Shown here: positions 20,378 to 32,913 of the stretch, piece by piece
Numbering within the stretch: the first letter of the stretch is position 1
How the letters are laid out: every line of letters begins with the position of its first letter
Assembly (NCBI GenBank): GCA_964019155.1
Contig: OZ025241.1
Location: 5,392,293-5,456,292, forward strand
Direction of reading: 5' to 3'
Source: Osedax fenrisi
Lineage: Eukaryota > Annelida > Polychaeta > Sabellida > Siboglinidae
Length of the DNA stretch: 64,000 nt
The notes under the pieces: model-generated
Seen by the model: the letters and a program-made list of their open reading frames with translations, nothing else
Told to the model about the DNA's origin: nothing
Databases searched by the model: none
Made by a program: the position numbers and the translations under genes

Positions 20378-21327
20378 CATTTCATATGTAAATAGAAACA
20401 CTATTAGTATAATATTTAATAATATCTATTATGTACATTTTTTAAAAACCTAAGTAAGAAATATTCATGATATGGTATTGGAAGTTTTGAAAATGGGTAT
20501 AAAGTATCTCAGTCAATGAGATGATTATGGTAATATCATAGAAATTAGAGGTATATATACCCCATACCTCACTCCATAGCTATGGGTAAATTACTACTTA
20601 CAATATCACACTTATGTATATTTAAACTATCCAATTATTTGTATAAATAAATATTTGTTTATAAACTAAATTGTATATGTAGGTGATATGTATCATTACA
20701 ATAAATCATAGATAAACTAGGCTCTTAATTAATAAGATATTATATAATAATTATTACACTAAATATACATTAGGAGAAGGGTTAGTCAGATACATTGAAT
20801 AACATGTTATTTATGGTATTTTATTACTAATTTATATTTATTATATTATGCCGATAAATTAAATATGAAAACACTTCTAAATCTTTAAAACTGCTATTAG
20901 TTGATTAATATGAATAAGTAATTAACAATCTCCATTTTATAGATATATTATAAGATTTGATAAAATATAATTTAATTGAATTTATTATTAAAACATATAA
21001 TATTAATATTTTATATCAAATTAAAATTTTGAAGCATATTTATATCCGGTATATTAATTATTATCAGAACGAAATTATTTCTATATATATATACAGTGTT
21101 AACATTAATATATATTATCTATAGGTTAATATTTAGTTTGAATCTAGAATTGTCTATAATATATATTATTCTTCAAAGTTTAGCATCAAGTTTTCTTATA
21201 GTGCTTACATCAGATTCTTTCTCCAATAGTTTTTTGTTATCGCCTGAATTTCAAGTACACATACCATATAAATATATAATATCATATATTTAAAGTAGAT
21301 TTAATAATAGATATATTAATCATATTA
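20340..21327. other. AT-rich stretch with weak coding-like patches
   Basis: (TA)n at 20340-20376. At 21140-21260 a plus frame reads SLASSFLIVLTSDSFSNSFL, then LSPEFQ with GT after CAA. It is protein-like but has no supported exon boundaries or family. Confidence 0.3.
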
Positions 21328-21379
21328 TTATTATTATTATTATAGTATATAATATATAATATATAATATATGTTTATGC

Positions 21380-21433
<54 letters not shown>

Positions 21434-21581
21434 TATTTATATGACATTTTTAAGTGTATGAATAAATTTTATATTGAAATTAGTTTAACCGAATAACTTA
21501 TTGTACCTATATTTTTATTAATTATATTTGAATTATTATTATTATATTATATAATATATAATATATAATATATGTTTATGC

Positions 21582-21639
<58 letters not shown>

Positions 21640-21730
21640 CATATTTATATGACATTTTTAAGTGTATGAATACATTTTATATTGAAATTAGTTTAACCGA
21701 ATAACTTATTGTACCTATATTTTTATTACT
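21328..21730. repeat. Tandem duplication of ~200 bp around (TA)n
   Basis: Two copies, at 21328-21520 and 21530-21730 (offset 202), share GTTTATGCATATACATATAT, an internal (TA)n, and ATGACATTTTTAAGTGTATG through AACTTATTGTACCTATATTT. Copy similarity is very high, so the event is recent. Confidence 0.9.
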
Positions 21731-22750
21731 AGAATATAATTTATTGAATTACTATATATATATATATATATATATCATATAATGTACATATATATTATAT
21801 ATGATCATTTAGTTATAATAATACAGTTTATATAGACAAAATATTAAGTATGCATTGAATAATATTCAATATGTTATTAAACACTCAGATATATTAAACT
21901 TATAAGTCCTATACTATAATTTATAATTAAAATATAAAATTATAATAATAAGTTATATTAATATTATACTAGATGATAGATTAAGATAAAGTAGATCGAT
22001 GCTTAGTATAATAATAATAATAATAATATTAATAAAAATATTTTGAATATAATGTTATTAATATTATTAAAATCATTATACTAAGCTTTGATATAATTTA
22101 TTATAAGTATAATGGTATATAATTAATAAATATAATAAGTATAAACATTATATGATGTTGATAAGTATTTAACTAACCAATTATGTTCTATAACGGACGA
22201 TTCATTTTCAATACCGCTGGTATATTTAAATTTTCACTAGTGTTATATTATCGGTAAATAACTGATCGTTTATTATTTTAATAATAGATTTGAATTGTTA
22301 ACTTATAATACTAATTTTTAGTAATATATCTACATAATAATCTATTCCACAAGTCAATACTATATCCATAAATGATATATTAAAAGTATTTTAAATGTAA
22401 TTATTATTTATTTTTTAAATAATTTATCTGTCAATAATCATAAACTATGACGTCATGATAATATTTGTTTATTTATTTCGATTTTGAAAAATATGACAAA
22501 ATAGCACTTTTAAACTCATATTATGAATAAACTATACATATTAGTAATTTTTTAACTCGACACGTATTATTAATTAATTAATATTAAATATATTATGATA
22601 AATCTATTTTCATGCATATTATGCTTTAACTATTTCAGTGGAAATACATATTTATATAATTTGATATTAATTTCCCTATAAGTTTTCCCATATAAATTGT
22701 TGACACCTTTTTTTAACACCATACGGATGGCTTAAAATTTAAAAAAGTAG

Positions 22751-22821
<71 letters not shown>

Positions 22822-23090
22822 AATATATGAATAAAGTATTACTATATTAGTTTTAATTACTTATTTGTATTATAGATTTTTGTTTTAGACGATGTTATGA
22901 ACATTATTGTAATAACATAATATATAAAATTCCATCAAGTTAATATAAATTTTATTAATATTTAAATTAACTACTATAAATTAATTGAACTATATATGAA
23001 CTTCATATGAACTATTATATATATAGTATAAATATTATATTATATGAACTATATATGTTATCCAATATTTAAAAATATTTATATATTCTA

Positions 23091-23145
<55 letters not shown>

Positions 23146-23633
23146 CATACATACATTATTATATTACAAATCTATTACATTAATAATATAATATTAGATT
23201 CACAATACGAAACTTTAAAATCAAATTGGAATTTTACTGATGAAACGACAATTATTGATGTTAATATTTATTTTATCAAATATTTATTATCATATTTTAT
23301 ATTAACAATATTTTAATAATTAGTATCACACTTCAATAATAATTTACATAATTATTTAGTTTTTAATAACATTCAAACATATCAGGAATTAAATAGTAAC
23401 TTCTCCATTTCTCATATATGAATGGATATACCAGAAAATATTTGTTAAATGAACTATCATTTAAGTCACACTGTATTTGTGATATACATACTGTAATATA
23501 CAATTAATATGTTTAAATATATAGTTTATAAATCATATTATATTATAATATATATATATATTAAAAATCTAATATATATTTTATTTGTAATATATCCATA
23601 ATTAAATCACAGCTAAATATATTAAATAGTTAG

Positions 23634-23672
<39 letters not shown>

Positions 23673-24151
23673 AACATGACTGTTTTGTTAGATATTACGA
23701 GCATAATATTAATTGTATGGTAGAAATAATTATTTGGTATACAATTTCGTATCCACAAATTATTTATGGCAATAATTATCTCTTTTTTAATACATTTTAC
23801 TGATAATAAAGTTATATCATGAATATATTTTAACTTTATGTGTATAATATTTAATAGTAATTTAAAATATATAGAATAATTAAATTTAAATATATTAAAG
23901 TATTAATATTATATAAACTGTATATAATAAATTATTACTTTTTTCTAAATAAAATATGCAATGATTAAGAAAATATGTTTATATATATCGCATGTTTTTG
24001 AAACTATTGGTCAAAATCACCTAATATATTAACAATTATAAAAACAAGTAATGTTTTCATTTGAATCCATACATACATATAGATATCATATAAAATATAC
24101 AGATGGCAAAACTATATATAATGGTATCAGTAGACTAATTAATATTTCATA

Positions 24152-24190
<39 letters not shown>

Positions 24191-24278
24191 TTGATAGATA
24201 ATTACAATAAAATATAAATCAATTATAATGTGTATTAATATTTTATATTATTAACTTTTTTAAATGCAGTATTATCTA

Positions 24279-24334
<56 letters not shown>

Positions 24335-24425
24335 TAAGTTATATTGTATATCAATTCATAGTGTAGAATTAAATGATATTTAATAAAACTTACATATTTT
24401 TATAATTATAAATAAAATGTTGGTA
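21731..24425. other. AT-rich stretch, no supported gene
   Basis: Dominated by (TA)n runs at 22754-22816, 23091-23143, 23638-23667, 24156-24183 and 24282-24331. A coding-like patch at 23191-23262 reads LDSQYETLKSNWNFTDETTI in the plus frame behind an AG; boundaries and partners are unclear. Confidence 0.4.
22754..22816. repeat. (TA)n microsatellite
   Basis: About 31 TA units, among the longest in the window. Confidence 0.95.
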
Positions 24426-24545
24426 TGATAATGATGCTAATAATAATAATGATCCTAAATGTTTATTAAACACTACACTTGGGTCCATGTAGGATCTTCG
24501 GGGTTAACCTTCGCTCGTTCGGGAAGAAAATAACAAAATAATAAT
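24426..24545 (-). mobile_element. LINE 3' tail fragment
   Basis: On the minus strand TTCCCGAACGAGCGAAGG leads into AATAAACATTTAGGATCATT and an (ATT)n-like tail. The CCGNACGAGCGAAGG block is shared with the plus-strand LINE tail at 55675, so this is a 5'-truncated copy of that family. Confidence 0.55.
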
Positions 24546-24639
24546 TAAAAACTATGTTCAGATATAATATCATGTTCCGATAAATTGACCTAATATATTG
24601 GATGATAGGAGAGAGGGCATAACACATATTATATTAACA

Positions 24640-24674
<35 letters not shown>

Positions 24675-25006
24675 ACAATATATTTTATTTTATTGAATGC
24701 GCATATAAATATATTTATAATATATTTATAATATTACATATATGTATATGTATTTATGTAATTATTTATTTTTATTATTTTAATAATTATGTATACTCGT
24801 AGAATATATACATATTATTCATATTGAATTATCTATCTAAAAATATAAATTTATTAATATAGTATTAAAATAATAAAGAAGATTTAATATTTATACATTA
24901 ATATTTTAAATTGAATTAAAAGTACATATTAATATATATTTTTCATAATTAATGTGTTTGAATTTTTATATAATTAATACGATTATGTATTTTATGAATA
25001 TTATTA

Positions 25007-25056
<50 letters not shown>

Positions 25057-25102
25057 TCTCATTCAATAAATATAGATAATTTAATATTCCATACATTTAT
25101 AG

Positions 25103-25167
25103 GACCTACTGGTAATAATAATAAACGATTTGTTGAAACTGAGGATAATAATGAAGATGTAGTACAG
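25103..25167 (+). CDS. Penultimate exon of an unknown host gene
   Basis: The acceptor CATACATTTATAG is followed by an open phase (two bases, then [20 protein letters not shown] and Q) and ends exactly at CAG|GTATAC, a good donor. The exon is 65 bases, hydrophilic and acidic. It joins in phase 0 to the next exon at 25313. The upstream exon, which must end in phase 1, was not found; the exon-like patches at 20-23 kb are candidates. The function is unknown. Confidence 0.5.
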
Positions 25168-25176
25168 GTATACACG

Positions 25177-25247
<71 letters not shown>

Positions 25248-25312
25248 ATTGTTATATATTTAAATATAATAACCATTTAAATATAAAATGTATAATTATT
25301 ACTAATTTATAG
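25168..25312 (+). other. Predicted intron with (TA)n
   Basis: A 145-base intron bounded by GTATAC and TTACTAATTTATAG, with a (TA)n of about 33 units at 25178-25243. TTACTAAT just before the acceptor resembles a branch site. Confidence 0.5.
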
Positions 25313-25360
25313 ATTGATCATAAAAAACGAAAAACACTCGAGTGTTTGTATAAATATTAA
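25313..25360 (+). CDS. Terminal exon of an unknown host gene
   Basis: After the acceptor AATTTATAG the frame reads IDHKKRKTLECLYKY and TAA, continuing exon 25103-25167 in phase 0. The HKKRK run could be part of a nuclear localisation signal, but this is only suggestive. An AATAAA-like signal is not obvious in the next 200 AT-rich bases. Confidence 0.5.
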   Translation: MDHKKRKTLECLYKY

Positions 25361-25569
25361 AATATAAATTATAATTATGTTAAACACTTTGGATCATAAC
25401 TCTAAATATGAAATCAGTGTTATTAATGATCGTAGTAAAACACTTATAAATATAATTGTGCACTACACATAGATTATATTTAGATCCACTAATGTATATG
25501 TATGTTTGTTAATAATAGTTAGCAATTTCTAACTGTAATAGTAAAATATATACTTTAATCAATATGCAT

Positions 25570-25625
<56 letters not shown>

Positions 25626-26842
25626 GATTAGTTTTGATTACTATATTATTGCTAATCATATTCTTTATATATTGTATTAATTTAAAGATAGATGCAATAC
25701 TATGCAATTAAGTGATTGTAATATTACGCTGTAATGTATTACCTATTAACATGTCATTACAATTATATATGTTTTTGTTTAATAAATGTATATGTATATA
25801 TATCAACAGATAGCAAAGTATTATCATCGGCGAATAATTGTTATTCACAATTAGTAATATCATTTGTAAAATCATGTTTATACAATAACAATACAATATG
25901 ATAATATGAAACCGCCAGGAAATATTAATTGAAATACTATGTACTATAATGTTATTAAAATCATATTTCGGTGATATTAATATTTATTAATTTTAATACT
26001 TTGTTATAGTTTACTAAGAAAATGATTAACGGATGTCTATTGATAAATCAGAATATCTCTTAGTAGTATTACTCTTTCAAAAAATATTAAAAGCATTCAA
26101 TATGTAAAGAATATTTCCTAAAACCAAATTGTTATTTGGATAACATATTATTTTAATATACAAAAATAATAAGTCTTATTAACAAAATATAATACATTTT
26201 GTTATATATGATAGATCAGTTTAATATTATATAATTATAATTATTTAAGTTATCATATTTTGATAAAGGATAATAAATCAAAAATTGTAATTATATTGGG
26301 ATAAATAACTTTTTACATTAACATATTAAATAAATTATATAACATATTACAAATAGATAAATTAAAGCGTGTATATATTTAACATTTATATAAATTGAAA
26401 CATGAATATCTATACTGAATTTTAATTTAGTTTTATTTTGATTTATATTTTCAATTTCATTATAATTTATAAATGAATGAAATATCATAGAAAATAGCGA
26501 AACATTATTAATGTATGTTTAATTACAAAATGATATATTGTATTTATGGAGTAATTCATTTGTATTCTAATAGTAAAAAAGTATACAATACATTGATTGG
26601 CATTAAATAAATAATATATACCATTATAATTTTGTATATAATAAGTGAATTTATAAATTTATCATATCCTTTAATAATATCCGAGTTTGTTTAGTTGTAG
26701 AATTATTTAATTTATGAAAATATATCCTGTTCACTGTTTACCAAAACTTTATTTTATGTTAGTGGATGCCTACAATTATTTATCATATTATTAATAATTG
26801 AATTTCTAGATTTTATCAAATTAGATTATCTAGTTATCAATT
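25361..26842. other. AT-rich stretch, no gene seen
   Basis: (TA)n at 25576-25624. A minus-strand frame of 62 codons at 25708-25896 has no features and is not called. Confidence 0.5.
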
Positions 26843-27146
26843 TAACTGTATGTGAGTTTCAGTGGGCTAATGTGTCAGATATACAATCAGTAGGATATGA
26901 GTTCTAGCCTAGTCCGACCATTAATTAATTTTATAAAATTGGTCTTCAAATATTATGTAGAAGTGATCTTATATAATTGTATATAAATAAATGATCGGCT
27001 CTCGTTTAAACCATGGATTACACGAGAGTGGCTTCAAAGATAAATTATAGCCATATATGGTTTTAAGTGTAAACTTGATATAAGTTTCTGGATAGGATGA
27101 AAGGAATCTACCAAATAAAAATAACAATAAAAATAACAATATAACT
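26843..27146 (+). mobile_element. tRNA-derived SINE, copy 1 (diverged)
   Basis: It aligns along its length with the SINE at 30135: a tRNA-like head with a diverged A box (GTGAGTTTCAGTGGGCTAAT) and B box region (GAGTTCTAGCCTAGTCC), the shared body (CATTAATTAATTTTATAAAA, ATAAATAAATGATCGGCTCT), and a tail of AATAAAAATAACAATA units at 27114-27143. Confidence 0.8.
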
Positions 27147-27800
27147 AAACACATTGATTATATGGTATAAATAAAGTATGACATTAGCTATATGCATTAT
27201 ATCTATGAATATTGAAATTAAAATTACAAATAAAACTTACATTTGTGTGTATATATTTAGAAAAATAATTGTATAACTTTATATTATAAGGTATTATAAT
27301 ATTTTACTATATTGGAAGTGGAGATTTACTTATAAAAGAAATTATATTTAATTTACCAGATTATCATATTAAAATATAAAATATTTCATATTAATCTCGT
27401 AATATATTGATAAATCTTCAATTATTTAAAATTAAAGAATTATGATTAACACGCCATGAAAAACTAAGAACTTCATTGATGTAGATATTACATATTGGTT
27501 ACCTTTATAATTACGTATTGCTATAATATATACATTTATAGTGAGGGACTTTCTTAATATCATACATTGGATTTAGCATAGCCTTTCCTATTGAAACTAG
27601 AGTAATATTATATCATCATCATATTAATCACACATGTATTTACTTGTTTTTAAGATACGAATTTATTGTTTATTTAATAATCAATTTATCATATACTAAT
27701 AATAATAATGGATTTAAAATAATTTGCGATGTATAATATATACTTTAATACAACTTTATAAATGTATTATTATTATTAAATATGTAATCTATTAGATATA

Positions 27801-27838
<38 letters not shown>

Positions 27839-27969
27839 TATTACTCAACTAATAATATATTTAAAATTAGTGACAGGAACTAATTATATATATTGGATAT
27901 ATCTAATTATATGTATTATGATTACTGCAATTTTTATTTATTTTAAATTAAATAGAGGTTTTTAATTAC

Positions 27970-28008
<39 letters not shown>

Positions 28009-28469
28009 ATTATTATTATGAATAACTTTCTACTCTATATTATATGTCCTAAATATCTTACATACCTTGCATAGTGGTATTGGGTTTTTATTATAAATTG
28101 TATGTGATACAATACTATTCAAATCACTACGTATAGTATTTATTTTACCATTCTGTGATATAACATTACTATCGTTTACGCTGACTATCACTCATTATGC
28201 AACCTTATAGTTCACAATGTATGGTACTTTTGGAAAATCCTCATTATTATAATACCACTTTATTTTCTTGACTATTGATCATATCTACATATAGGCTGAT
28301 TTTTCTGTTATTAGATTACTTCTTAATTGTTAACATGTTCAGAATAATACATATTTATAGAGTATTTTTAAGGACATACCGCAGTTTAGATTTCATCGAA
28401 AATCAAAAAAATAATTTAAAATTGTTATTCAATATAATTAATTTATTATATTTAATTTAGTATCTGTCA
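27147..28469. other. AT-rich stretch, no gene seen
   Basis: (TA)n at 27805-27835 and 27977-28004. A weak plus-strand coding-like patch at 28355-28440 (RVFLRTYRSLDFIENQKNN) has no boundaries or family. Confidence 0.4.
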
Positions 28470-29340
28470 AAATATTATTATTCTGACATTATATTAAATA
28501 TAGGAAGTTGATAAATATTAAAAATAATCGGTCCTAATACAGAGCGTTGGGGGACTCCGTAAATAATATTTCTAAATATATGATTTGTGCCCAGTGATAA
28601 CAATAGAAGAAGTATGGTCAGAAATGTATGCCGGTAACCATTTAAGTGCATTACCGGCGATACCAATATTAACCAATCGTGATATGAGAAGACTATAGTA
28701 AATTGTATCAAATGCTGCGCTTAGATCAAGTAGAACAAGAATTGTTCCATATGTATTACTAACGCAACATAAGGCATTTTTTGTTACCCTGGTTATTGCT
28801 GTTTCAGTAAATTAGTTCGGTACATAAGCACTTTGAAAAATTGCAAAGTATATTATTATTAGTCAATAAATAAGTTATTTTTTTTGAAACAACTCTTTCT
28901 AAGTTTTAAAAGTATTGAGATATTGGAAATAGTTTTATAGTTATTAAAAAAGTAGGTGTCAAGAGAAGGTTTGAAAATAAGGGGGACAGTACCATAAATA
29001 TGTGAATAATGGATGATATGAGCTAAATTTGAAATCATATGAGGAGCTATATCATTTAGTAATTTTACAGGAATTGGATGAAGAGAAGAAGAGATACGAG
29101 AATTTTTAATTACAAATTAATTGATTATTATAAGGTAGAAAGAAGGAAGTGAATTTATTAGTTGTATATGACAATATAGATATACATATATATATATGTT
29201 TGGGTAATAATGAAATAATATTGGTGATTTTGTCATTGAAAAATGAATCTAATAAATTAGGTAAATTATCATCAGTAAAATCAGGAAATAGCAAATTTGT
29301 TCTTCTATATAAAGTATCCGTAGATTTTTTGTTCTGAATA
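28470..29340 (-). pseudogene. Decayed L2/CR1-like LINE ORF2 fragment
   Basis: Minus strand, from high to low coordinates: NLPNLLDSFFNDKITNI at about 29245-29300, SRISSSLHPIPVKLLNDIAP at about 29040-29100, NYKTISNISI near 28920, VLLDLSAAFDTIYYSLLISR at 28700-28755, and VPQRSVLGPIIFNIYQLPI at about 28500-28560, where the family has VPQGSVLGP. Shifts and stops separate these blocks, and endonuclease and C-terminus are missing. Confidence 0.8.
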
Positions 29341-29786
29341 TCTTAATATAGTGAGTAGTGTCTAAACTTGTGTTTTACCTCTTTAGGTCCTGCTCAGTTG
29401 TGTAAATATATATATATATATATATATATGTGTATATATATAATATATAATTATATAATAAATACTATGTTGTAAATTTCACATACTTAATATATACATA
29501 ATAAAAATATAATTGAATACATGACAATGTTAAGAATATCTCATTGCATGTAATGTATATAAATAATCGCAGAAATTAATTAATATTTATGTATACAATT
29601 ATATTTTTAATTTTTGATATGTTTAAAACGTATTATACATGTAATCGTAAAATATTTTCCCATAAATAATAATAATATATTGTAAGTCCATACTAAAAAT
29701 TATAAATCCTAAATTATAAATTATATAACTTTTAGAAAATGAACACCTAGTTGAAATATCTGGTACAGGTTTTTATTAATATTAAT

Positions 29787-29834
<48 letters not shown>

Positions 29835-30075
29835 TACACATTTTAGAAAATGAACAAATGGTTGAAATATCTGATACAGGTTTTTAAAAATAATAATTAG
29901 AAATAACATATATAAACATTATTAATAATACTATGACCCAATGGTGTTATTTTATGTAGTGTTATTACAAGTACTAGTAAGCTATGTCAGTGAGTTTTGT
30001 ATCTACATTTAAATCAAACAAATAATCAATAATGAGCGTTTAATATAATATTAATATATTAAATAATAATTGTTG

Positions 30076-30134
<59 letters not shown>
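29341..30134. other. AT-rich spacer with short repeats
   Basis: Holds two of three copies of a ~60-bp motif (see 29729) and (TA)n at 29406-29428, 29798-29828 and 30080-30129. Confidence 0.5.
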
Positions 30135-30494
30135 CTGCCTGTATGGCTCAGTGGCTAAGGCGTCAGACACACAAGCAGTAGGACACGGGTTCGACCCTCG
30201 TCCGGACCATTAATTAATTTATTAAATGGGTCTTAAAATATTATTTAGAAGTGATCTTATATAATTGTGTATAAATAAATTATCGGCTCTCGTTAAAACC
30301 ATGGATGCCTTAACATGAGAGCGGCTTCGAAGGGACATTAGAGCCATATATGGTTATAAGTGAAAACGTCATATAAGTTCCTGGATGGGATGAAAGGTCT
30401 CCACCAAATAAAAATAACAATAACAATAACAATAACAATAACAATAACAATAACAATAACAATAACAATAACAATAACAATAACAATAACAATA
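30135..30494 (+). mobile_element. tRNA-derived SINE, copy 2 (best preserved)
   Basis: The head carries a clear A box (TGGCTCAGTGGCTAAGG at about 30144) and B box (GGTTCGACCC at about 30189), so it can be transcribed by RNA polymerase III. The body of about 200 bases is followed by a long (CAATAA)n tail at about 30410-30494. The A/B boxes and spacing are tRNA-like, but the 3' half of a tRNA (acceptor arm, CCA side) is replaced by unrelated body, so it is a SINE and not a tRNA gene. LINE-encoded enzymes would mobilise it. Confidence 0.85.
30410..30494 (+). repeat. (CAATAA)n SINE tail
   Basis: About 13 hexanucleotide units that form the SINE tail. Shorter versions end the other copies. Confidence 0.9.
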
Positions 30495-30496
30495 TT

Positions 30497-30541
<45 letters not shown>

Positions 30542-30599
30542 TACACATTTTAGAAAATGAACAAATGGTTGAAATATCTGATACTGGTTTTTAAAAATA

Positions 30600-30642
30600 T
30601 TAATTTCATATATATAGATATATGTATATATATGAAATTAAA
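30600..30642. repeat. Short palindrome
   Basis: TTAATTTCATATATAT and ATATATATGAAATTAA face each other over a 10-base centre. Confidence 0.8.
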
Positions 30643-30749
30643 GAGTAATAATTACTCATATTGTTACATTTAATAGGAATCAAGTTATAGGCTTACATGT
30701 TAATATTATAGATAATATGGTACTGGTTTAGAATATGACAAATATTGTT

Positions 30750-32109
30750 ATATACTGTCCATGTCAATGTCCTAGCACAAGTATAGTTACATTCATTATT
30801 TCCATCCCTATCCTTCGCATCTAAAAAATAGTATTTACATTGTCTAAATTATATCATGTATACATTTTAAAATATGTTCACCTAATTGTAATCAATTTGA
30901 GTTCTGTTATGCAAATATACTTATAGTAAACCTTTTATTTGTATTATTTATTACCTTTGATTCAACAGATGTATTTATATGATTTTGCTAAATATCGTGT
31001 AGGGGAGCACATGTTAATGATACCGATAACTTTCACCATTTCATACAAACCATAACAATATCTAAAAGTTGAGAATCTTTATATTCGAATATATAATTAA
31101 TCTGATAAGTATGTTGTCTTTTATCTTTCATTTTCGATCTTATCCATGGAGAATAGTTTTGATGAATTAATTATTAGCCGACTTTTCATATTATTTCGCA
31201 GCTTACAGAACATTCGTTTTCATCTGTTTATGTAAATATTTAAAAGTCGTCTTTGAGTATATCGACGATCTTCGTTTTACATTATTCTAGTATAGTCGAC
31301 AATTCACAACCAAACATGAAATTCAGAGAACTCGATAATTATAGAGTATGTTTTAAATACATTTCTCTGCTCCCAGTGATCTTATCCAATTTTACCAATG
31401 CGTTAACTGCTGTCGATAGTCTCACAATGTATTTCATGTTTGAATTACCAGTGTAGGTAAGCTTACTAACTGATATTTGAAATATTACACATTTTTTATT
31501 TTTTTCTGTAAGTAATAATCCTGGGTGTGAAATATTTCCCTAAAACATGTATATTGTATTTCTCATGACTGAATTCCATATGTTGACGATATTTTCGTTA
31601 ACGAATCGGTTAGATCTCGTAGTTTACATTCAGAACATGTATTATGATTTATATTTCAACTGGTTTATCTCCATCTTATATTCTCAATTTTTTATTTGAC
31701 AACGAATCCTGAATTATTCTTTCGATACATATATCGAATAAGACACTTAATAGCAAGTATCATTATATCAGCCATGTTGTATTATTGAAAAGTGTTCCAA
31801 TTCGGCTATGCAATAGTACTGAATCGATTGTTGATTAATTTAGTGACTTATTATTGTGATCATAGCGTTACCTATATCAAATAAATATATCGCAAACCAT
31901 ATTCCTTCATACCATAACATAGCGAAGGACTTCTTGAAGTCGACACAATTGGTGTAAAGTTGTCATTGCTTATCGATATATTTGTATATTATTTTAGATT
32001 TATTCGGTTGTGCTACGGTTTTTCTCAAACTCGATTATTCATCCGTCACGATTTAGACTGCTTGTGATATGAATAGATTAAGTATGATTCGTAAGAGAAT
32101 GTTGCTGAT
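30750..32109 (-). pseudogene. Decayed RTE-type LINE reverse transcriptase, 3' part
   Basis: Minus strand, from high to low: SNILLRIILNLFISQAV then IVTDE-stop-SSLRKTVAQPNKS (the LRIIL...QAGFRKGRSTTEQI region), QLYTNCVDFKKSFAMLWYEG at about 31895-31955 (family pattern FVDFKKAFDSVWHEGLW), NMKYIVRLSTAVNALVKLDK and NFMFGCELSTILE at about 31280-31450, and AKDRDGNNE near 30805. This matches the RT of RTE-like elements such as those annotated as craniofacial-development-protein-2-like. There are many stops and shifts; it is a dead copy. It continues upstream at 32290-32560, behind an inserted L2 fragment. Confidence 0.75.
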
Positions 32110-32289
32110 GTGGATACCACTGGAACTCCCTACCCAAACATCTACTAATAAACTCATCAACTCCCTTCTTTAGACGACACCTCAAGACTCATTACTTCTC
32201 CCTTGTATTCCCTCCCACTCAATAATTTCCCTCCTACGGACGGCCGATTTCTCACGTCCATAAACCACAAAAAAGTAAAAAGTAAGTAT
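32110..32289 (+). mobile_element. L2/CR1-like LINE 3' end, nested insertion
   Basis: Plus strand, 32121-32224 reads the classic ORF2 C-terminus WNSLPKHLLINSSTPFF, RRHLKTHYFSLVFPPTQ and TAA. It is followed by a short GC-richer 3' UTR and an AAAAAGTAAAAAGTAAG tail. It splits the RTE-type LINE reading, which resumes on both sides on the minus strand, so the L2 copy inserted later, heavily 5'-truncated. Confidence 0.75.
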
Positions 32290-32565
32290 TGTGACTAATG
32301 AGACTGATATAAAATGTTTCAATATTTTTTAAAGTCGCCTTTCTTTGGAATGGTGAATACTAATTAGTTGTCCTCGTTACTACAGCTATCTGTTTATAAA
32401 TATAATTGCCTGACAGAACTGGGTAGGTGACGGATCGTCCAATTTAATTAGTTCACTTAGAACATTGTCAATACCAAATGAATTATCATGTGTAAAGCTT
32501 CTATATAGCGTGTATTATTTCCTACTAGAGTATTGTTAATGGATTTTATTCTTTTTCATGACTAT
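32290..32565 (-). pseudogene. RTE-type LINE reverse transcriptase, upstream part
   Basis: Minus strand: FGIDNVLSELIKLDDPSPTQ at about 32420-32490 (family: GIDNIPAELLK...) and LVFTIPKKGDFKKY at 32310-32370 (family: IPKKGD..KC.NYRTISLI). It joins logically to the block below 32109. Confidence 0.65.
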
Positions 32566-32913
32566 TTTACTTTATTATCTTTATTAGTTCATTTTTAATT
32601 AAATATAATTTAATATAAATCATTATAGTACTTTACTATCTCTATCGCCTATAATTGTCATATTCAATGTATACACTGTTCTTATCCTAAATAATGTGCC
32701 TAAATAATTGCCTACCTGGCGAATTAGAAATTATAAGCGTTTTAACCATATTGCTATGACCATATATTTTTAAATTACTATACATTGATGTGCATTGGGA
32801 TTAAAGACATTTCCTCAATCTTTCTTGTATATTTATATTTATAAAAATGTGTACTAATTTGTATTCTTCTTCATTATTACTAATCTGGTGTTTTGTGGTA
32901 CACATATATATAT
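32566..32913. other. AT-rich spacer, no gene seen
   Basis: Nothing recognisable. Confidence 0.4.

Larger units (their letters stand above)
29729..30602 (+). repeat. Three copies of a ~60-bp motif
   Basis: CTTTTAGAAAATGAACACCT at 29729 and CATTTTAGAAAATGAACAAA at 29839 and 30546 are each followed by GGTTGAAATATCTGATACAG-type sequence and GGTTTTTA. Copies 2 and 3 both follow (TA)n plus AAATAATACA. In one frame each reads ENEQMVEISDTGF behind an AG, so a duplicated mini-exon is possible but unproven. Confidence 0.7.

Noticed and set aside
30135..30210. A genuine tRNA gene
   Set aside because: A and B boxes are present, but the acceptor stem and 3' half are not tRNA-like and the same sequence recurs with a common body and tail; it is a SINE head.
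30310..30560. Poly-Leu minus-strand and Ile-Thr-repeat plus-strand frames
   Set aside because: Both are translations of the (CAATAA)n SINE tail.
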